Part shown: positions 1 to 11,584 of the stretch, in pieces | Layout of the letters: each line of letters opens with the position of its first letter | How positions within the stretch are numbered: position 1 is the first letter of the stretch | Origin: Pelagophyceae sp. CCMP2097 | Lineage: Eukaryota > Sar > Pelagophyceae | Direction of reading: 5' to 3' | Length of the DNA: 64,000 nt | Assembly (NCBI GenBank): GCA_026770575.1 | Contig: MU657196.1 | Coordinates: 51,513 to 115,512 of the forward strand | Notes under the pieces: generated by a model | Seen by the model: the letters and a program-made list of their open reading frames with translations, nothing else | Told to the model about the DNA's origin: nothing | Database searches by the model: none | Made by a program: the position numbers and the translations under genes

Positions 1-911
1 CCACGCCCCGTATAGGCACGATAACTCGGCGCGCGGCGTCCTTTGCCCTTGGAAACCGTTCGATCTCTGGAGCGCCTTGTCTTCTTCTCTGCACGTCCTG
101 CTCGTTCTCTGCTCGTCCACGTCCTGCTCGTCCACGACGCGCGCATCGCGTTGAAATTTCCCCCCTGACCCCATATACACTTTTCTTAACTGGCTCCTGG
201 CACTGGGACCGGAAATCCCTTTTGCCAGGGCATATGTCAGTGACAGATGGTGTCATATTTTCATGTCAACAGCCGCCCCTTGATGTGCAGTCTCGGCTGC
301 TTCTTGGATTAAGTGGTTTTTCACCCCCCTGGACCCCCCCCTAAAGGAAAAAAACGAACCCCGTGTCGGAAGAGACCCAGCGAGGTCTGCAGGGCGGCCC
401 ACGACCCACCCCTCTCCCTGAAAAGGAGAAAACCCGCCGGAAAGGCCGCTTTGGCGACTCTGACCGAACCCCCGGCCCCCCTACTACACGCGCCGTACAT
501 GTGAATATAATCCCCCCCGGCGCACATATCCAGTGTTTCGACCGGATGACCCACCCGCGTGACCGAGGCGCAGTCTGTGTCGTTGGCACCTGCCGATTTT
601 GACGCAAGAACCGCTGGCTGCCTCTTCCCTACCTAGCGCGACGCGTCGAGGTGCCTGGCACCGAGATCCACCACCCACACGAACACCACGTGAGGCGGCC
701 CAATGGGGCTGAACGGGCAGGAGACGGCCAGGGATGGCTCGACCGCCCAAGTTCACGAGGACTCAGCTCGGCAGCGAGGTTTAATCGCTAAACAATTCTG
801 CAAGGCAAGACAAGTTCAATGAAAAGAGCGTCCGTGTGCAGCCCAGCTTCCAATTTTATGAAAGGGTAATCACTGACTGATGACTGAAGACAGGTCATTC
901 CCGCCTGGGCC
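1..911. other. no supported gene
   Basis: I find no open reading frame here with a recognisable domain, plausible codon use or splice-consistent continuation. The short frames on both strands are low-complexity Arg/Pro/Gly translations of GC-rich DNA. Positions 150-320 are less GC-rich than most of the window. The stretch may hold the distal UTR of a gene to the left or be intergenic. Confidence 0.4.
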
Positions 912-943
912 AGCCCCACCCAGGGTGGATTTTAAGCAAGCAA
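912..943 (+). repeat. dispersed 32-bp element, copy 1
   Basis: This 32-base sequence recurs at 3942-3973 in the same orientation with only two mismatches, both in the TT/AA pair near the middle. Its core CCACCCAGGGTGG is a near-perfect palindrome and it ends in TAAGCAAGCAA. The other copy lies inside the first intron of the ankyrin-TRP gene, so the element may be the conserved end of an introner-type or MITE-like sequence. No gene is recognised around this copy. Confidence 0.6.
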
Positions 944-1165
944 GACAAACGATCGAATCCGATTTCGGTAAGGGAAATTTCGGAAAAGGCCCCTTCTCGA
1001 CTCGGGGGAAGGCTTACGCGACGCTGTGTCGTGGACGAGCAGGGCGCGGACGAGCAGTGACTCGGGAGAGGAAGACACGACCCCTCCAAACAGGCAAGAC
1101 CATGCCTCGTCCGAGCAGGCTCCTTTCGCGCCGGTATGTCCCAAAAAGCCCGCTTGGGCAAAACG

Positions 1166-3571
1166 TTACAAAAGTGCCGCGTTTTCGCGGTCGGCGTTGA
1201 CGGCGTCCCGGACGTCGAGTGCTAGAGTATCGGAGACGATTTGCAGCTGCAGAGGCCGGGCGAACGGGTTCTCGATCAAAGTGCCGATCTCTCGCAGGCC
1301 GTAAAATACCCATACGACAAAGGCTGTCACGGGCACGACTATAAACCCCAAAGCGCCGACCAAAGCCAGCGGCAGCGCGAGGCACCAGAGCGAGAGGAAT
1401 CTGGACAGATGCCGAGCGTAGTGCAAAGGTACGGGCGTATTCGCGACCCTTTCCGCGGCCGCCACGCACTCCCTAAGCTTCCCGATGATCCCGATGAGCG
1501 CGATGCGCTCGCGCGGCGTGAAGGCCTCGCCGGCGTAGGGGATGGCCTTGGCTTCTCGTGTCAAGGCCTGCGTGGCCGTTCTTCCGTGATGCACTCCACC
1601 GAGGCGGTCGCTCTGGAAGCTTCGCGCGAATGTGCGAGGGTCAAGAGGTCCAAAGCTCCGGACGTTTCGTCGCATACGGGCCCTCTTCCTCCGGGCGTGC
1701 ACCTCTGTGATTTCGCTCCAGAGTCTTGTGCCTTTCGGGTTTCAGCGCACGTCCTCCCCCCGCGTTTTGCATCGCCGGCGCGGGACGTTACGCGCGCGAT
1801 GTCGAGCGGGGCGCATCGAGATCTTTCGAGCGCGGCCCGCGTCCGCGCGTGGCCCGGCGAGGCGAGGAGCCGGGTGAGGCAGAGCGGGTTGTAGTACGCC
1901 TCGAGCTCCCGAAGCGTCACCGGACCGTCGACGGGCCGCGCCGACCCGAACTTGAGACCTGGGACGACCGTCGAGGTTCGTTGAAAGGATGTTCTTGCCT
2001 GGCCAACCTCCAGGATCCCGAATGGGACGTGCCGTCCAAAGGCGAGCATGTCACAGTCCTCTGGCGCGGAGCCTCTGTGCCGCCGCTCCCGACACCGTCG
2101 CGTTCCACCGTGCGCCCCCCGGCCATTCCGGACGCGGCTTGGTGCGGTGGAGCTGTCGTAGAGCGACGATTGCGTCGACGTCGCTGGGGAGCGAAAATGT
2201 CGTCGCGAGCGCGGCGTCCCGCCTGCACATGTCCACGAACGCGTCAAGGCGGATGCCCCCTGACGGCACGCTCTTCCGCCGAGGGCCGTCGTCGCCGTTC
2301 TTGGCGTCGGCTTTTGCCGCGGAGCGGAGCAGTTTGAGGAAAATGGCTTCGAGTTTGCGCATCGGGTTCGCGCTCAAAGGCTGCCTTTGCAAGTAGAGCT
2401 GCAATGCTATAGGAAACGCGCAGAGTAAGTCCGCTATCCGGTCGACGCGCGCCCGGCCAACTTCATCGTCGTATGCGGCCACAAACTCGGCCAAATTGCG
2501 GCCGTTGCTCGACAGCTTCTCCCAGATCTTGCGGCCCTCCCAGAACCGCGCGTAGGCCGTGTTCGTGCGAAAAACGAGGAGGAGAGATAGCGCCGACCCC
2601 ACAAAAGACATGGCCCGCGTCAGCCCAATTCCCGGCTCGGCGCCCCAGAGCCATTGGCACCGGATCTGGCCGCAGCAGGCATGGAGGACCTAGGTCGTTG
2701 CATTCGGCAAGGATGAGGACCAACGGTCGGCGTCTCCTCTGCCGTCACGACTGGTCTGTGGCCCGAGTGGGCGCTACTCGGCCTCCTCTGCTGACACGAC
2801 TTTGGACGCTGCTCCGCACGGCGACGGCCAAGGCCCAGGCGGAGATGGCTCGGAGCGGGCTCTTGATGCGCTGGACGATGAAGGACGTGGGCCACGTGCG
2901 GAGGAGCCTGCGCCAGTCCGAGGCGTCGTAAGTGTGCTCGTAAACGTCCGAATCGTGGCTCGCCAGCTCGCGCCCAACCGTCGAAATCGCCAAGAACCTA
3001 GCGATCGCGTCGGGACTGCTGGCACACCCGTCCGGGTGGCATCCCCGTCCCACGGCGCTGCTGCTCACGAGTCCTCGACGGACGTGGCCGAAGTGCCGCG
3101 CAGCGCCCTGCGCAGCCGCTCGACCATGGTCACGGTCGAGTCGTCCGCGCTATAGTCGTCCTCGCCGGCCGGGTCTGCCGAAACATGGTCGTTCGCTACG
3201 GCGTCTGCATCCGAGGCTCGTTTGGCGGCGACAAATTCTTTAAACTCGGATAAAGAGACCCGGCCGTCTCGATTGCGGTCCATCAACTGCATGGCCTCGT
3301 CGACCTCGCCCTCGCTCGCCCCGAGGCCGAGGCGGCCGACAACGAGGCGGAGACTATCGACGCCGAAGACGTCCCCATCAGCCCCGTCGGCATAGTCGTC
3401 CTCCGTCTCCTCCTCCTCGGCGCGCCAGAGCCGGAAGAAGGGCTGGGTCGCGCGCAGCAAATGCAACCGCCTCGTATAAAGCGCCGGGCCGTGTAGGGGC
3501 CGCCGCAGCGCCGGGGCGGAAGCAAGGCCGCCCGCGACGGCCGCGATGGCCACGGCCAGCATTTGTCGCAT
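1166..3571 (-). CDS. EF-hand plus bestrophin-type anion channel, probably plastid-targeted
   Basis: Bestrophins form pentameric anion channels; algal thylakoid members are proposed to pass bicarbonate in carbon concentration. Exon 1 (3571-3069) begins with a hydrophobic signal peptide, then an ASAPALRR stretch resembling the ASAF cleavage motif of heterokont plastid presequences, then an EF-hand pair (loop DRNRDGRVSLSEF). The 53-nt intron 3068-3016 starts GTGAGC and keeps frame. The channel follows: DWRRLL near the N-terminus, LSLLLVFRTNTAYARFWEGR (about 2590-2530), and a C-terminal exon (about 1560-1166) with LRECVAAAERVANTPVPLHY, two membrane spans and YGLREIGTLIENPF. These are bestrophin hallmarks. 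The middle (about 2050-1600) needs at least one more intron whose ends I could not fix. The single-gene EF-hand fusion is inferred from splice phase. Confidence 0.75.
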
Positions 3572-3816
3572 CGCGACCGGAGCGGCGCCGTGGCCGCCGC
3601 CGGCGGGACGGCGCTGCAGGGCCGGACGAGGTTCGAAGTTGGCCCGGCGCCCGGCTTGCGTCCTGACGGCCCGGTCAGTTCCTGCTTCCGTCGATCGATA
3701 CCCCGGACCGCACGGACGTCCGTTTTCGCGTTGTGCGCCGCACCCTGCAGCCAGCTCTGTGCGTTTTGACTTTGGCGGGCCAGTCGCTTGCCAGTCGCGT
3801 GTTCTGCGCCGGGGTC

Positions 3817-6800
3817 ATGGAGGGCGCGCCGGCGCCGCCGAGGGCGCTGCTGCCGCCGGTGGAGCCGCCGGTGGAGCCGCGACGAGTCCGGTACGCGCCC
3901 TTTTCGCTCCAATTCTGTGGGGGCGCTGGCCGCTTAAATATAGCCCCACCCAGGGTGGATAATAAGCAAGCAAATATCCGGGCCGCGGGCCTCGGGTGTG
4001 CCGCGCGACGCCGCGCTTAGGCGGCACGGCCGGTCGGCGTCTGCGGAGCGGCAGCCCGCGCCGTCGGCGCGGAGGACCGCTGAACCGCGCCCCCGCCTGC
4101 AGTCGGCGGCGGCGCCCGGGTCGAGGCAGCAGTGGAGCAAGCTCAAGGAGATCCTGCTCGCGCCCGACGCCAAGCTCAAGCCCTGGTACTCTTTGGCGCA
4201 ACATGAAGTGGTGCGTTCCCAGAGAAACGACTCTCCAGAGAAACGACGGGGCCCTTTCCTATGGCGCTTCGTGCGGCCCCTCCGCACGCTGCGCGAGAAC
4301 CGACGGGGCCCTTTCCGACGGCGCTTCGTGCGACGCGCCGCACGCGGCACAATGCCGTAGGAGCATAGCGAAGTCGGCGTGACTGACGAGGCTCGGCACG
4401 CCATCCTCGAATTGAGTGGCGTCGCTCACACGTGCCGACTCGCCTCGTTTGGCGCCAACACGGAGCTGGCCGCCTTTGGCCGCATCTGGCGCGACGTGGC
4501 CATGGCCGCGTTTGAGCCGATTTCGACGGCGAAGTGGACCGAGTCGACGCTGACGGATGGGGTGCAGAAACTCGCTCTCTTGGAAGAGTCGTATTCTTTC
4601 GCGACGTTTGCGGCCAAGGTGCGGTACGTCGTGGACCGCGACGCGGCTGCTATCGTGATCACGGACCGCGTGGCGGCCATGGTGGAAGCGCACGTCGCCG
4701 GCGGTCATTCAAGGACTGCGGAAACCCCAACCGGCGCCGGGCCGCTGCAGCACGCGCAGCACCTCGCCTACCTCGCCAAGCTCCCTGTGCCCGTGGTGGT
4801 TCTGCCCGTGAAAGACGCGGAGTTTATTTTGGATGAGATGCCGCAGTGGGCCCGCCTGACGCAGGACTCGCGCGCGGCGCTGGACGACCGAGTCTTGGAT
4901 TTAAGAAGAGTCTCGCCGCAGTTGCGGCACGAGAGCTCGGTGGCCAAGGAGGCTTTGGCGGCTGCGCACAGGGGCCACTGGCAATTTCTAGAGTCTTTCG
5001 CGAGGGAAGGCGTGGATTTATTTAGAGTCCGAGACGCGCGCGGCCGCACTTTACTCATGCTCTGCGCCGCCTACGACCGCGGGGAAGTCCTCGCGGAGCT
5101 GCACCGCATCGCGCGCCGAAGGGACGTGCAGCAGGGTCTGTCGACGGTGTTTGAAGAAGAAGATTCGTTCCAGAAGAACGCCGGGTCCTACGCGCACGCC
5201 GACGACCGAGACGCGCGCGGCCGGACGGCGGTGATGCACGCGGTGCTCAAGGGCAAAACAAAGGCTCTGAAAATACTTTTAGAAGCCCCGTGGCACGCCG
5301 ACGCTCGGGCCGCCGACGGCCTGGGTTTGAACCCGCTGAAGATGGCGGTGAAGCAAGGGCAAGTCGACGCCGCCGTTTTGCTGCTGCGGCACGGCGCGTG
5401 GCAGCACTCTGACGCTCAAATGCAGTGGGGAAGGGACGTGGCGAGGATTGCCGTTGAAAATGGTCAAGTCGCCGTCATCGACGAGTTGTACCAGCAGCAC
5501 GCGAAGAACTCGCGAAGGTCGCGCGGCGACGGCGCGAACCGGCTGGATATTGCCCTCGATTCCGATCACGGGTCGCCTCTTTTGCACGCGGTGCGCTTCC
5601 GAAAGTTTGATATCGTTTCACAGTTGTTGAAACCCTACGGCGACGCGCGCGGCGAGCCTCTGCGGATCGCAGACGTCGGCGCCTGCGACTCGCAGGGGAG
5701 GAACGCGCTGCACGAAGCTTGTATTTTGGGGCATGACATTTTGGTTGTCAAGCTGATGCAACACGTCCACGGCTGGCCTACAGCCTGGTACGGCGGCGAG
5801 ACCGCAGTCTCTCTCAACGCGCAGGACTGGACGGGGCGGACGGCGTTGATGCACGCCGCCGCGCGAGGTTACGAAAGGGTCGTAATTGCCATGTGTGACC
5901 GTCTCAATCAGACGCTCACGGACAGGACAGACTCGCTCGACGCGAATGTAGGCGAGTACGCCACCGCGCGCACGGCCCTGCACTTAGCCGCCTTGTGCGC
6001 CGTGGAGAGAGTGCACACGATTCGAGCTTTGTGCATTCACGCAGCCGCCGACGTCTCCGCGACGGATTACAGAGGACAGACGGCTCTTCATCTGGCCGCG
6101 GCTCGCAAGAACGTCGCCATCATCCGCGAACTCTTGGACCACAACGCAGACGTCGGCGTGCGCGACAAGAACGGCAACACGGTTCGTTTACGGCGTCCGT
6201 CGCACCACTTTCCGTCGCAACACTTTGGGAAGAACGAGAGAGGCAAACGTGCGGCGGGAGCGGTACGCGCGAGAGAGCCGCCCGCTAGGCTCTGCACACT
6301 GCGTCTCGCGCGGGCGCGACGGGCGCCGTCGTGGTACTGGTGCAACAGGGGGCTGTAGTGGACGCCGCCAACGCCTGGGGCGACACTTCTCTCCACATCG
6401 CCTTGTTACTCTTCCACACCTTTGACAAGGGCCTCGCCATCCGCGTCGCCGTGCCGCGCGCTGCAAAGGCGAAGCGCGTCTCGAAAGGCGGCGTGCAGGC
6501 GGCTACCGCGGGCTTCCTTCAAAGGCTCTTCGGCGGCGCCGCGCCGCCGCTCACGGAGAAGAGGCTGAGGAGCGCGAGCGTGCCCTCTAGGCTGCCGCGA
6601 AGGAACGCTGTCGTGGTTGACCGCGCTTCGAATGCTTCGGGTTCGTCTGACGAGGAGGACGGCACCTCGCAGTCCTCCGTCTCCGTCTCCGACTCTGACT
6701 GTGATTCGGATTCCGAAGGGGCGGTTTCGCAAGCGTTTTTGTTGAAAGCGCCGGGTGCGGCGGGAGGCGCGTCGGCTGTGCGCAGGTCCAAACGCTTCGA

Positions 6801-9800
6801 AGGCGTCGTGGAGCAACTTTTAAAGGCCGACGCCACTCTGGCGCGCGAGAACCGCAAGCAGCTGGAGGCGTTCTCGAGACCCTTGCAGGAGCATTACTTT
6901 TGGATGAATCGGTTGAAGCTCGAGGAGATTTACAACGATCGGAACCAGCAGACGCGCATCGGCCGCCTCTACAAGTACTTGGCCACAAGCACAGAGTCCG
7001 CCGTCGACGACTTTTCCTGGAGGGTGGCCGACGTGCACCAGAAGTTCGTCTCGGACTCTACGCGAGCGTCTTTACGAAACGCCGAATCGTTAGTGGGCAG
7101 GCGCGCCGCGCCGGTGGGCGCGCCCGCGGGCGCGATCGAGTCGCCGCCGCACCCGACGAGGCCGCGCAGCGGCAGCTCGACGTCCATGGATTCGAATAGG
7201 CAGTCGGCCGCGGCGTCGCCCATTTTGAAGAGGTCCGCCTCGTTTAGAGCCGTGTTGGCCGGGTCCGACGACGAGGGCCAGGGCAAGGGGCTGGCTGCGT
7301 ACGACTTGCTTTATGGGAACAAACGTATCCAGACGGCCGTGAATACGAAATGGAGGGAAGTTTGCCTGGCGCAGCACGTCTTGATGCTCGTTTTGTACCT
7401 CGTCTTCGTCGCTCTCCTGACCGTGCTGGCCATGACGGTGGTGACGGGGAGCTCCTCGAACACGGCGCTCCTCAAGTCGGCTTCCGCAGAGTTCCGGCAC
7501 GGTCTCCTCAGTTCGTTCACGGCAGAGTCCACCGCCGCTCGGAGAGTCACCGCCATGCTCTCGGACGATGATGGCGCCGGCGCCGCGTTCCACGAAAAGT
7601 TCCCGGACCACAGCGAAGCGGTGGGGTTTGAACAAGTCCGGAGTGGGCCGGACTTTTTCTTCTGGCTCGAATCGACTTTCGAAACGGCCATCACAGATGA
7701 GCGACCGACGAGATGGGAGGGCGCCGCCGTCGAGCAATTGGGGTTCGGCAGCGGCGGCGTCTTTCTGCCTGGGTTTGGTCTCGTCATGGGTCTCCCCAGG
7801 TTGAAACAGTGGCGGTCCGACTTTCGCCAATGCCAGGTCGCCGACAGGTTAGATTCCAAGCTCAACTTCTGCTTCAAAGATAGCGTCAAGAAGCAAGGCG
7901 GGCGGTTCAAGGACTCGTGGAAGTGGGGCCAGCGCAGGCCGCTCTCGACGGCGTCCTTCTCCATTGGGGCGCTCCTCGACTCGGCCGACGCCGGCGTTTT
8001 GGCGAATCAGCAAGCGTACCGATGGCGCAGCGGCCGCGCTTTGGACGAAAAGTCGCGGTCGAGGGGCCTGCGGTACGCGCGGTACCCCTCTGGCGGGTTC
8101 GCCGTCGACGTGCCTTTGGCCAACGCCACCGCGAGGACGGACCTCTTCGGCTCGCTGTATCACGAGGGCTGGCTCGACGCGGCGACGAGGGCGGTCACTC
8201 TGGACTTGGTGGTGTACAACGCAAACGTGAATCTGTTCTGCGTGGTCCTCTTTGCCGTAGAGTTCCCCGCGGAAGGCGGCGGCGGCATCGCCACGCTGCA
8301 AGCAGAAGTGGCGAGGATGTGGCCCTACCTCGCCGGCGAAGACGAGGACGATCGAGTCGCCGGGGGCGACGGCCGCAGGATCCTGGCTTTAGAAGCGGCG
8401 TGTTTTATTTTTGTTCTCTTCTTTTTGGTGCAGGAAATCTATCAAGGCCTCGCCGAGCGAGAAAACTACGTCGCTTCACCGTGGAACTTGTTGGATGTCC
8501 TCTTCTTCGTCTGCGCCTTTGCCTACGTCGCGACGCGACTGCAGCAAGTGTATTCGGCTCGGCTGGTGCCCTGGAACAAGACTGCGCATCTCGGCGAGAC
8601 GTTCCGGCACTGCATGGTCCTCGGGAGGAGGCACGTCTCTTTGCTGTCGATGATGAACTGGGTGACGTGGATCCGCGTCTTGCAGTATTTGCAGGTCTGG
8701 AAGCCCGCCGCGATTCTTGTTTTGGAAATCGTGTACATGATCGAGCATCTCACCACCTTTGGCGTGATCATGTGCATCGTCTGCATGGCCTTCGCCTCTG
8801 CGGAGTACATCGAGTTCGGCTGGAGCGACCGGCACTACCGCACTCTGCTGAATAGCCTGGGGATGAACTGGGGCTCCGCTTTCGGCGAAGTCGCGTACTG
8901 GGACATTTTGACCACGGACGACGCGCCGGGCAGCACGATCACCAAGCTCCTCATGGTCCTCTACATCTTCATCGTCGTCCTCCTGCTCATGAACTTGATC
9001 ATCGCGCTCCTCAATGAACAGTCGCAAAACGCCCACGAGAGATCGGCAAAGTACTGGTGCGCCCCCGAAAGTGCGGGCAACATGCCCAAAGAGATCAATA
9101 GGTGCTTCGTGCAGTTCGGCATGATCAAGCACACGACTCTTCGAAACTCGCTTCTGACGCACTTTGCGAACCGCGTCCGCTTCTGCTGCGGCCCTTCTCC
9201 GCAGCACCGCCGCCGCGAACCGCTCTCGCCGACGCCGTCTACGCCGCGGACGCCGTCGCTGACCTCGCCGCCGCCGACGCCGCGCAGGCCGAGCCACCAC
9301 GGCAAGGACGAGACGATGCGCCTGCTCCGGAGTTTGAAGGAGCGTGTCTGTTTCAACATGGATATCGACAACCGCCTCGCTGCGCCGGACCAGCAAAGGC
9401 CGAGCCTCGCCCTCCTCCTCGGGTCGCCGCCCTCGGCAGCGTCGGCCGACGACGCCGTCCGCGGAGGCACGCACTCGAGGTCGGCGCGGAATTTGGCCAC
9501 GTACGTTTGGGAGCGCGTCCCAAAAGGCGCCTTTGCCCAAGCGAACGTCGTTCCTGGAGATGGGCCCTGGACAAGGACCCGGCGAATAGGTACGTCGGCG
9601 AGCTCATCGGCAAGACGACGTCGGACAAGCTCTCGGCGCGCGAGGCGTGCGCGCAGGCGAGAGGCGGCGTCTTGTGCTTCTTCGGCAAGAGTCTTCTTTC
9701 GAGGGCGCATTTTTGGGGCGCCGGCCTCGTGGTGCCGCACCGCGTTCGCGTAGGTCTGCGCGCACCTGCTCCAGGGCCAGTCTGCGCCGAAAGCGGTCTG

Positions 9801-11374
9801 CGCCGAAAGCGGTCTGCGCGGGAAAAAGGCGTCGCATTTCTTTGCCCACACGAGCGGCCGCGATTCCGCGGCCCAGCCGCAGCAGCCGCCCGTCGAGTAC
9901 GACGAGGTGCGTTTGCCTTGTTCGGGGCGGGACGGCACCGCCGTTTTATCCTTGCCGAACGTAGTGGTTCGACAAGCACTGCTGCCTCCTCTACCCGGAA
10001 ATCGACTATTTCGAGGGGCAGGACCTTCAATCGCTCCCCGGCGAGGCGGAGATCTCGTCCGGCGCCGCGAAGAAGGAGCGGCTGGACCGGCTCTACAGCG
10101 TGGAGCTGTTGGCGCACATTTGCGCCAAGAGCGCGGGCGGGTACGATCGATTCCGAGCCCGGTCAAAGTCGCTCCTCTGCGACGGCGACTTGGACTTTTT
10201 ACGGGACCAGCTCTTGCACGACTTTCTGTTCGACGAGGCGCACCTCAGCGGCGAAGAACGAGCGGCCAACTTGGACGGGCTGTTTGTGATCCTGGCCATT
10301 GCCAATTTAGGCAAGATCAAAGCCTTTGCCGACGACGTGGCCGTGGAGACCCGAATGCAGTCGGTGGACCACAACTTGATCTTGAGGAACGCCTTGAGTG
10401 CGTGCCCCGGCCTGCTGCCCTCTTTCAAAAGGCTGAACGACGAGCAGAGGCGACGCGTCTTCGCCGTCGTCTCTTCGAATTTTAATTTGGGCCAATTCTT
10501 ACAAGGCGAGTCCGTCCCAGCGTCGCTGGAGCAGCTGAGGCACGCCGTCCAGGGCGCGGCGACGCCGCGCGATGGCCGCGTGGTGCTGAGGCTGGCGCTC
10601 TTCGTCTGGGTCGTGCGCGTGCCCTTCTTCACCAAGAGCGCCCCGACTTTTAAAGCCGTCCGCGACGCCTGCGACATCCTCCTCGGGCTGGATTCCGCTT
10701 TCTGCGACGAGGTCTACGACGACTTTTTTGTCTTGCACGCAAAAACGAAGCAATTAGCGCTCCCCGTCGGGAGGGACTTTGCGGAGCGGCACCTCGCCAG
10801 GTTGGTCCTCATGATGCGCATCACGGCGCCGGCGGACGCCGCCTGGCTGCGGCGCGTGTTCAACGACCAAGTCGGGGAAGCGGACCAGCTGCTGTTGAAG
10901 GACGAGCTCGGGCGGACAGGGTTCAAGGGCTGGGCAGTCTTAGTCTACTATGCCCCGAACCTTTTGCAAGATTCCGCCAAGCTGGGCACGATCAAGGCGC
11001 CCGGCAACGCAAAGCTGACGGAGGACGGTCTGCTCTGCGGGCTCGCAGTTTTAGCAGACTTGTTTCGAGCGGCGCGGTGTAAAATCGCCGAAAACGCGGG
11101 CGACGGCGTCTACTCGCTGTCGGTGCTGCCTTTGTGCTTAAAGGCAAAGGAGGCGGGCATGAGCGTGCCGCGCTTCCGCTCAGCGGCGCGCGGCTTTTCG
11201 ATCGAACACATGGGCGACGAAGGTCTCGTCAACCTCGCCGAAGCCGCCGCGCGGTCAGAGCGCCGCGGGGCGCCGATCCCGCAGCGACAGGCCAGCGCCG
11301 ACGGCAGCCGCGAGGCCCACGAGGCCCCGGAGGCGCCGAAATGGCTCAAACCGCCCGACAGAGGCCCGAGCTAG
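3817..11374 (+). CDS. ankyrin-repeat TRP-like cation channel with large novel C-terminal region
   Basis: Seven phase-consistent exons join into about 2,314 residues: 3817-3890, 4021-4210, 4391-6181, 6289-9500, 9560-9749, 9829-9906 and 9965-11374. Residues about 280-740 hold ankyrin repeats (ARGRTLLMLCA, GRTALMHAAARG, GQTALHLAAARK). A six-span channel follows: S1 about 1047-1072, S2 about 1386-1410, S3-S5 about 1420-1525, and S6 ending NLIIALLNEQ near 1587, the TRP/polycystin S6 signature. The S1-S2 loop of about 310 residues is polycystin-like in size, not typical of ankyrin TRPs. After a Ser/Pro-rich cytoplasmic stretch comes a helical region of about 550 residues with no family I recognise. 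Likely a plasma-membrane or organelle Ca2+/cation channel. The start at 3817 rests on the phase match of exon 1 and is the least certain point. Confidence 0.8.
3942..3973 (+). repeat. dispersed 32-bp element, copy 2 (inside intron)
   Basis: This is the second copy of the element at 912-943. It lies in the first inferred intron (3891-4020) of the ankyrin-TRP gene, about 50 bases after the GTACGC donor and 47 bases before the acceptor. Confidence 0.6.
4238..4351 (+). repeat. 57-bp tandem duplication in intron 2 of the TRP gene
   Basis: Two adjacent copies of about 57 bases (4238-4294 and 4295-4351) share GACGGGGCCCTTTCC and GGCGCTTCGTGCG and are roughly 80% identical. A fragment of the unit (AGAGAAACGAC) precedes them at 4221. 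They fill most of the 180-nt intron 4211-4390, which starts GTGCGT and ends CTGACGAG. Confidence 0.8.
9781..9825 (+). repeat. 16-bp tandem repeat in an intron
   Basis: The unit TCTGCGCCGAAAGCGG occurs twice in full and once in part. It occupies the 3' half of the inferred 79-nt intron 9750-9828 of the TRP gene. Confidence 0.75.
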
Positions 11375-11584
11375 AGCCTCTGCAGCGCCGCGAAAGCCTC
11401 GGCTTCCCCGCGAGATAAAACACTGTTTGCACCCCGACGTGTCCGTTCGACGCTGGGGACCCGCCTCGGAGGCCGAGAAGGCGTCCTCGATTGCGCAGCG
11501 CGAGGTTCGCGGTCAGAACTTCGAACCTTTGCCTTTTGGCGACGACTGGCATTCGGATCTGCCTGAGGTCGAGACGAGGAACGC
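11375..11584 (+). other. intergenic gap with a coding-like frame
   Basis: The stretch separates the TRP stop codon from the proposed nucleotidase start. A plus-strand frame from about 11420 to 11645 reads with reasonable amino-acid composition (for example FGDDWHSDLPEVET) but has no recognised domain. It could be a 5' exon of the downstream gene or an unrelated fragment. A GATAAAA sequence lies at about 11414. Confidence 0.25.

Noticed and set aside
880..1200. Plus-strand 106-codon frame
   Set aside because: Basic low-complexity translation with no domain; its only notable part is the 32-bp repeat.
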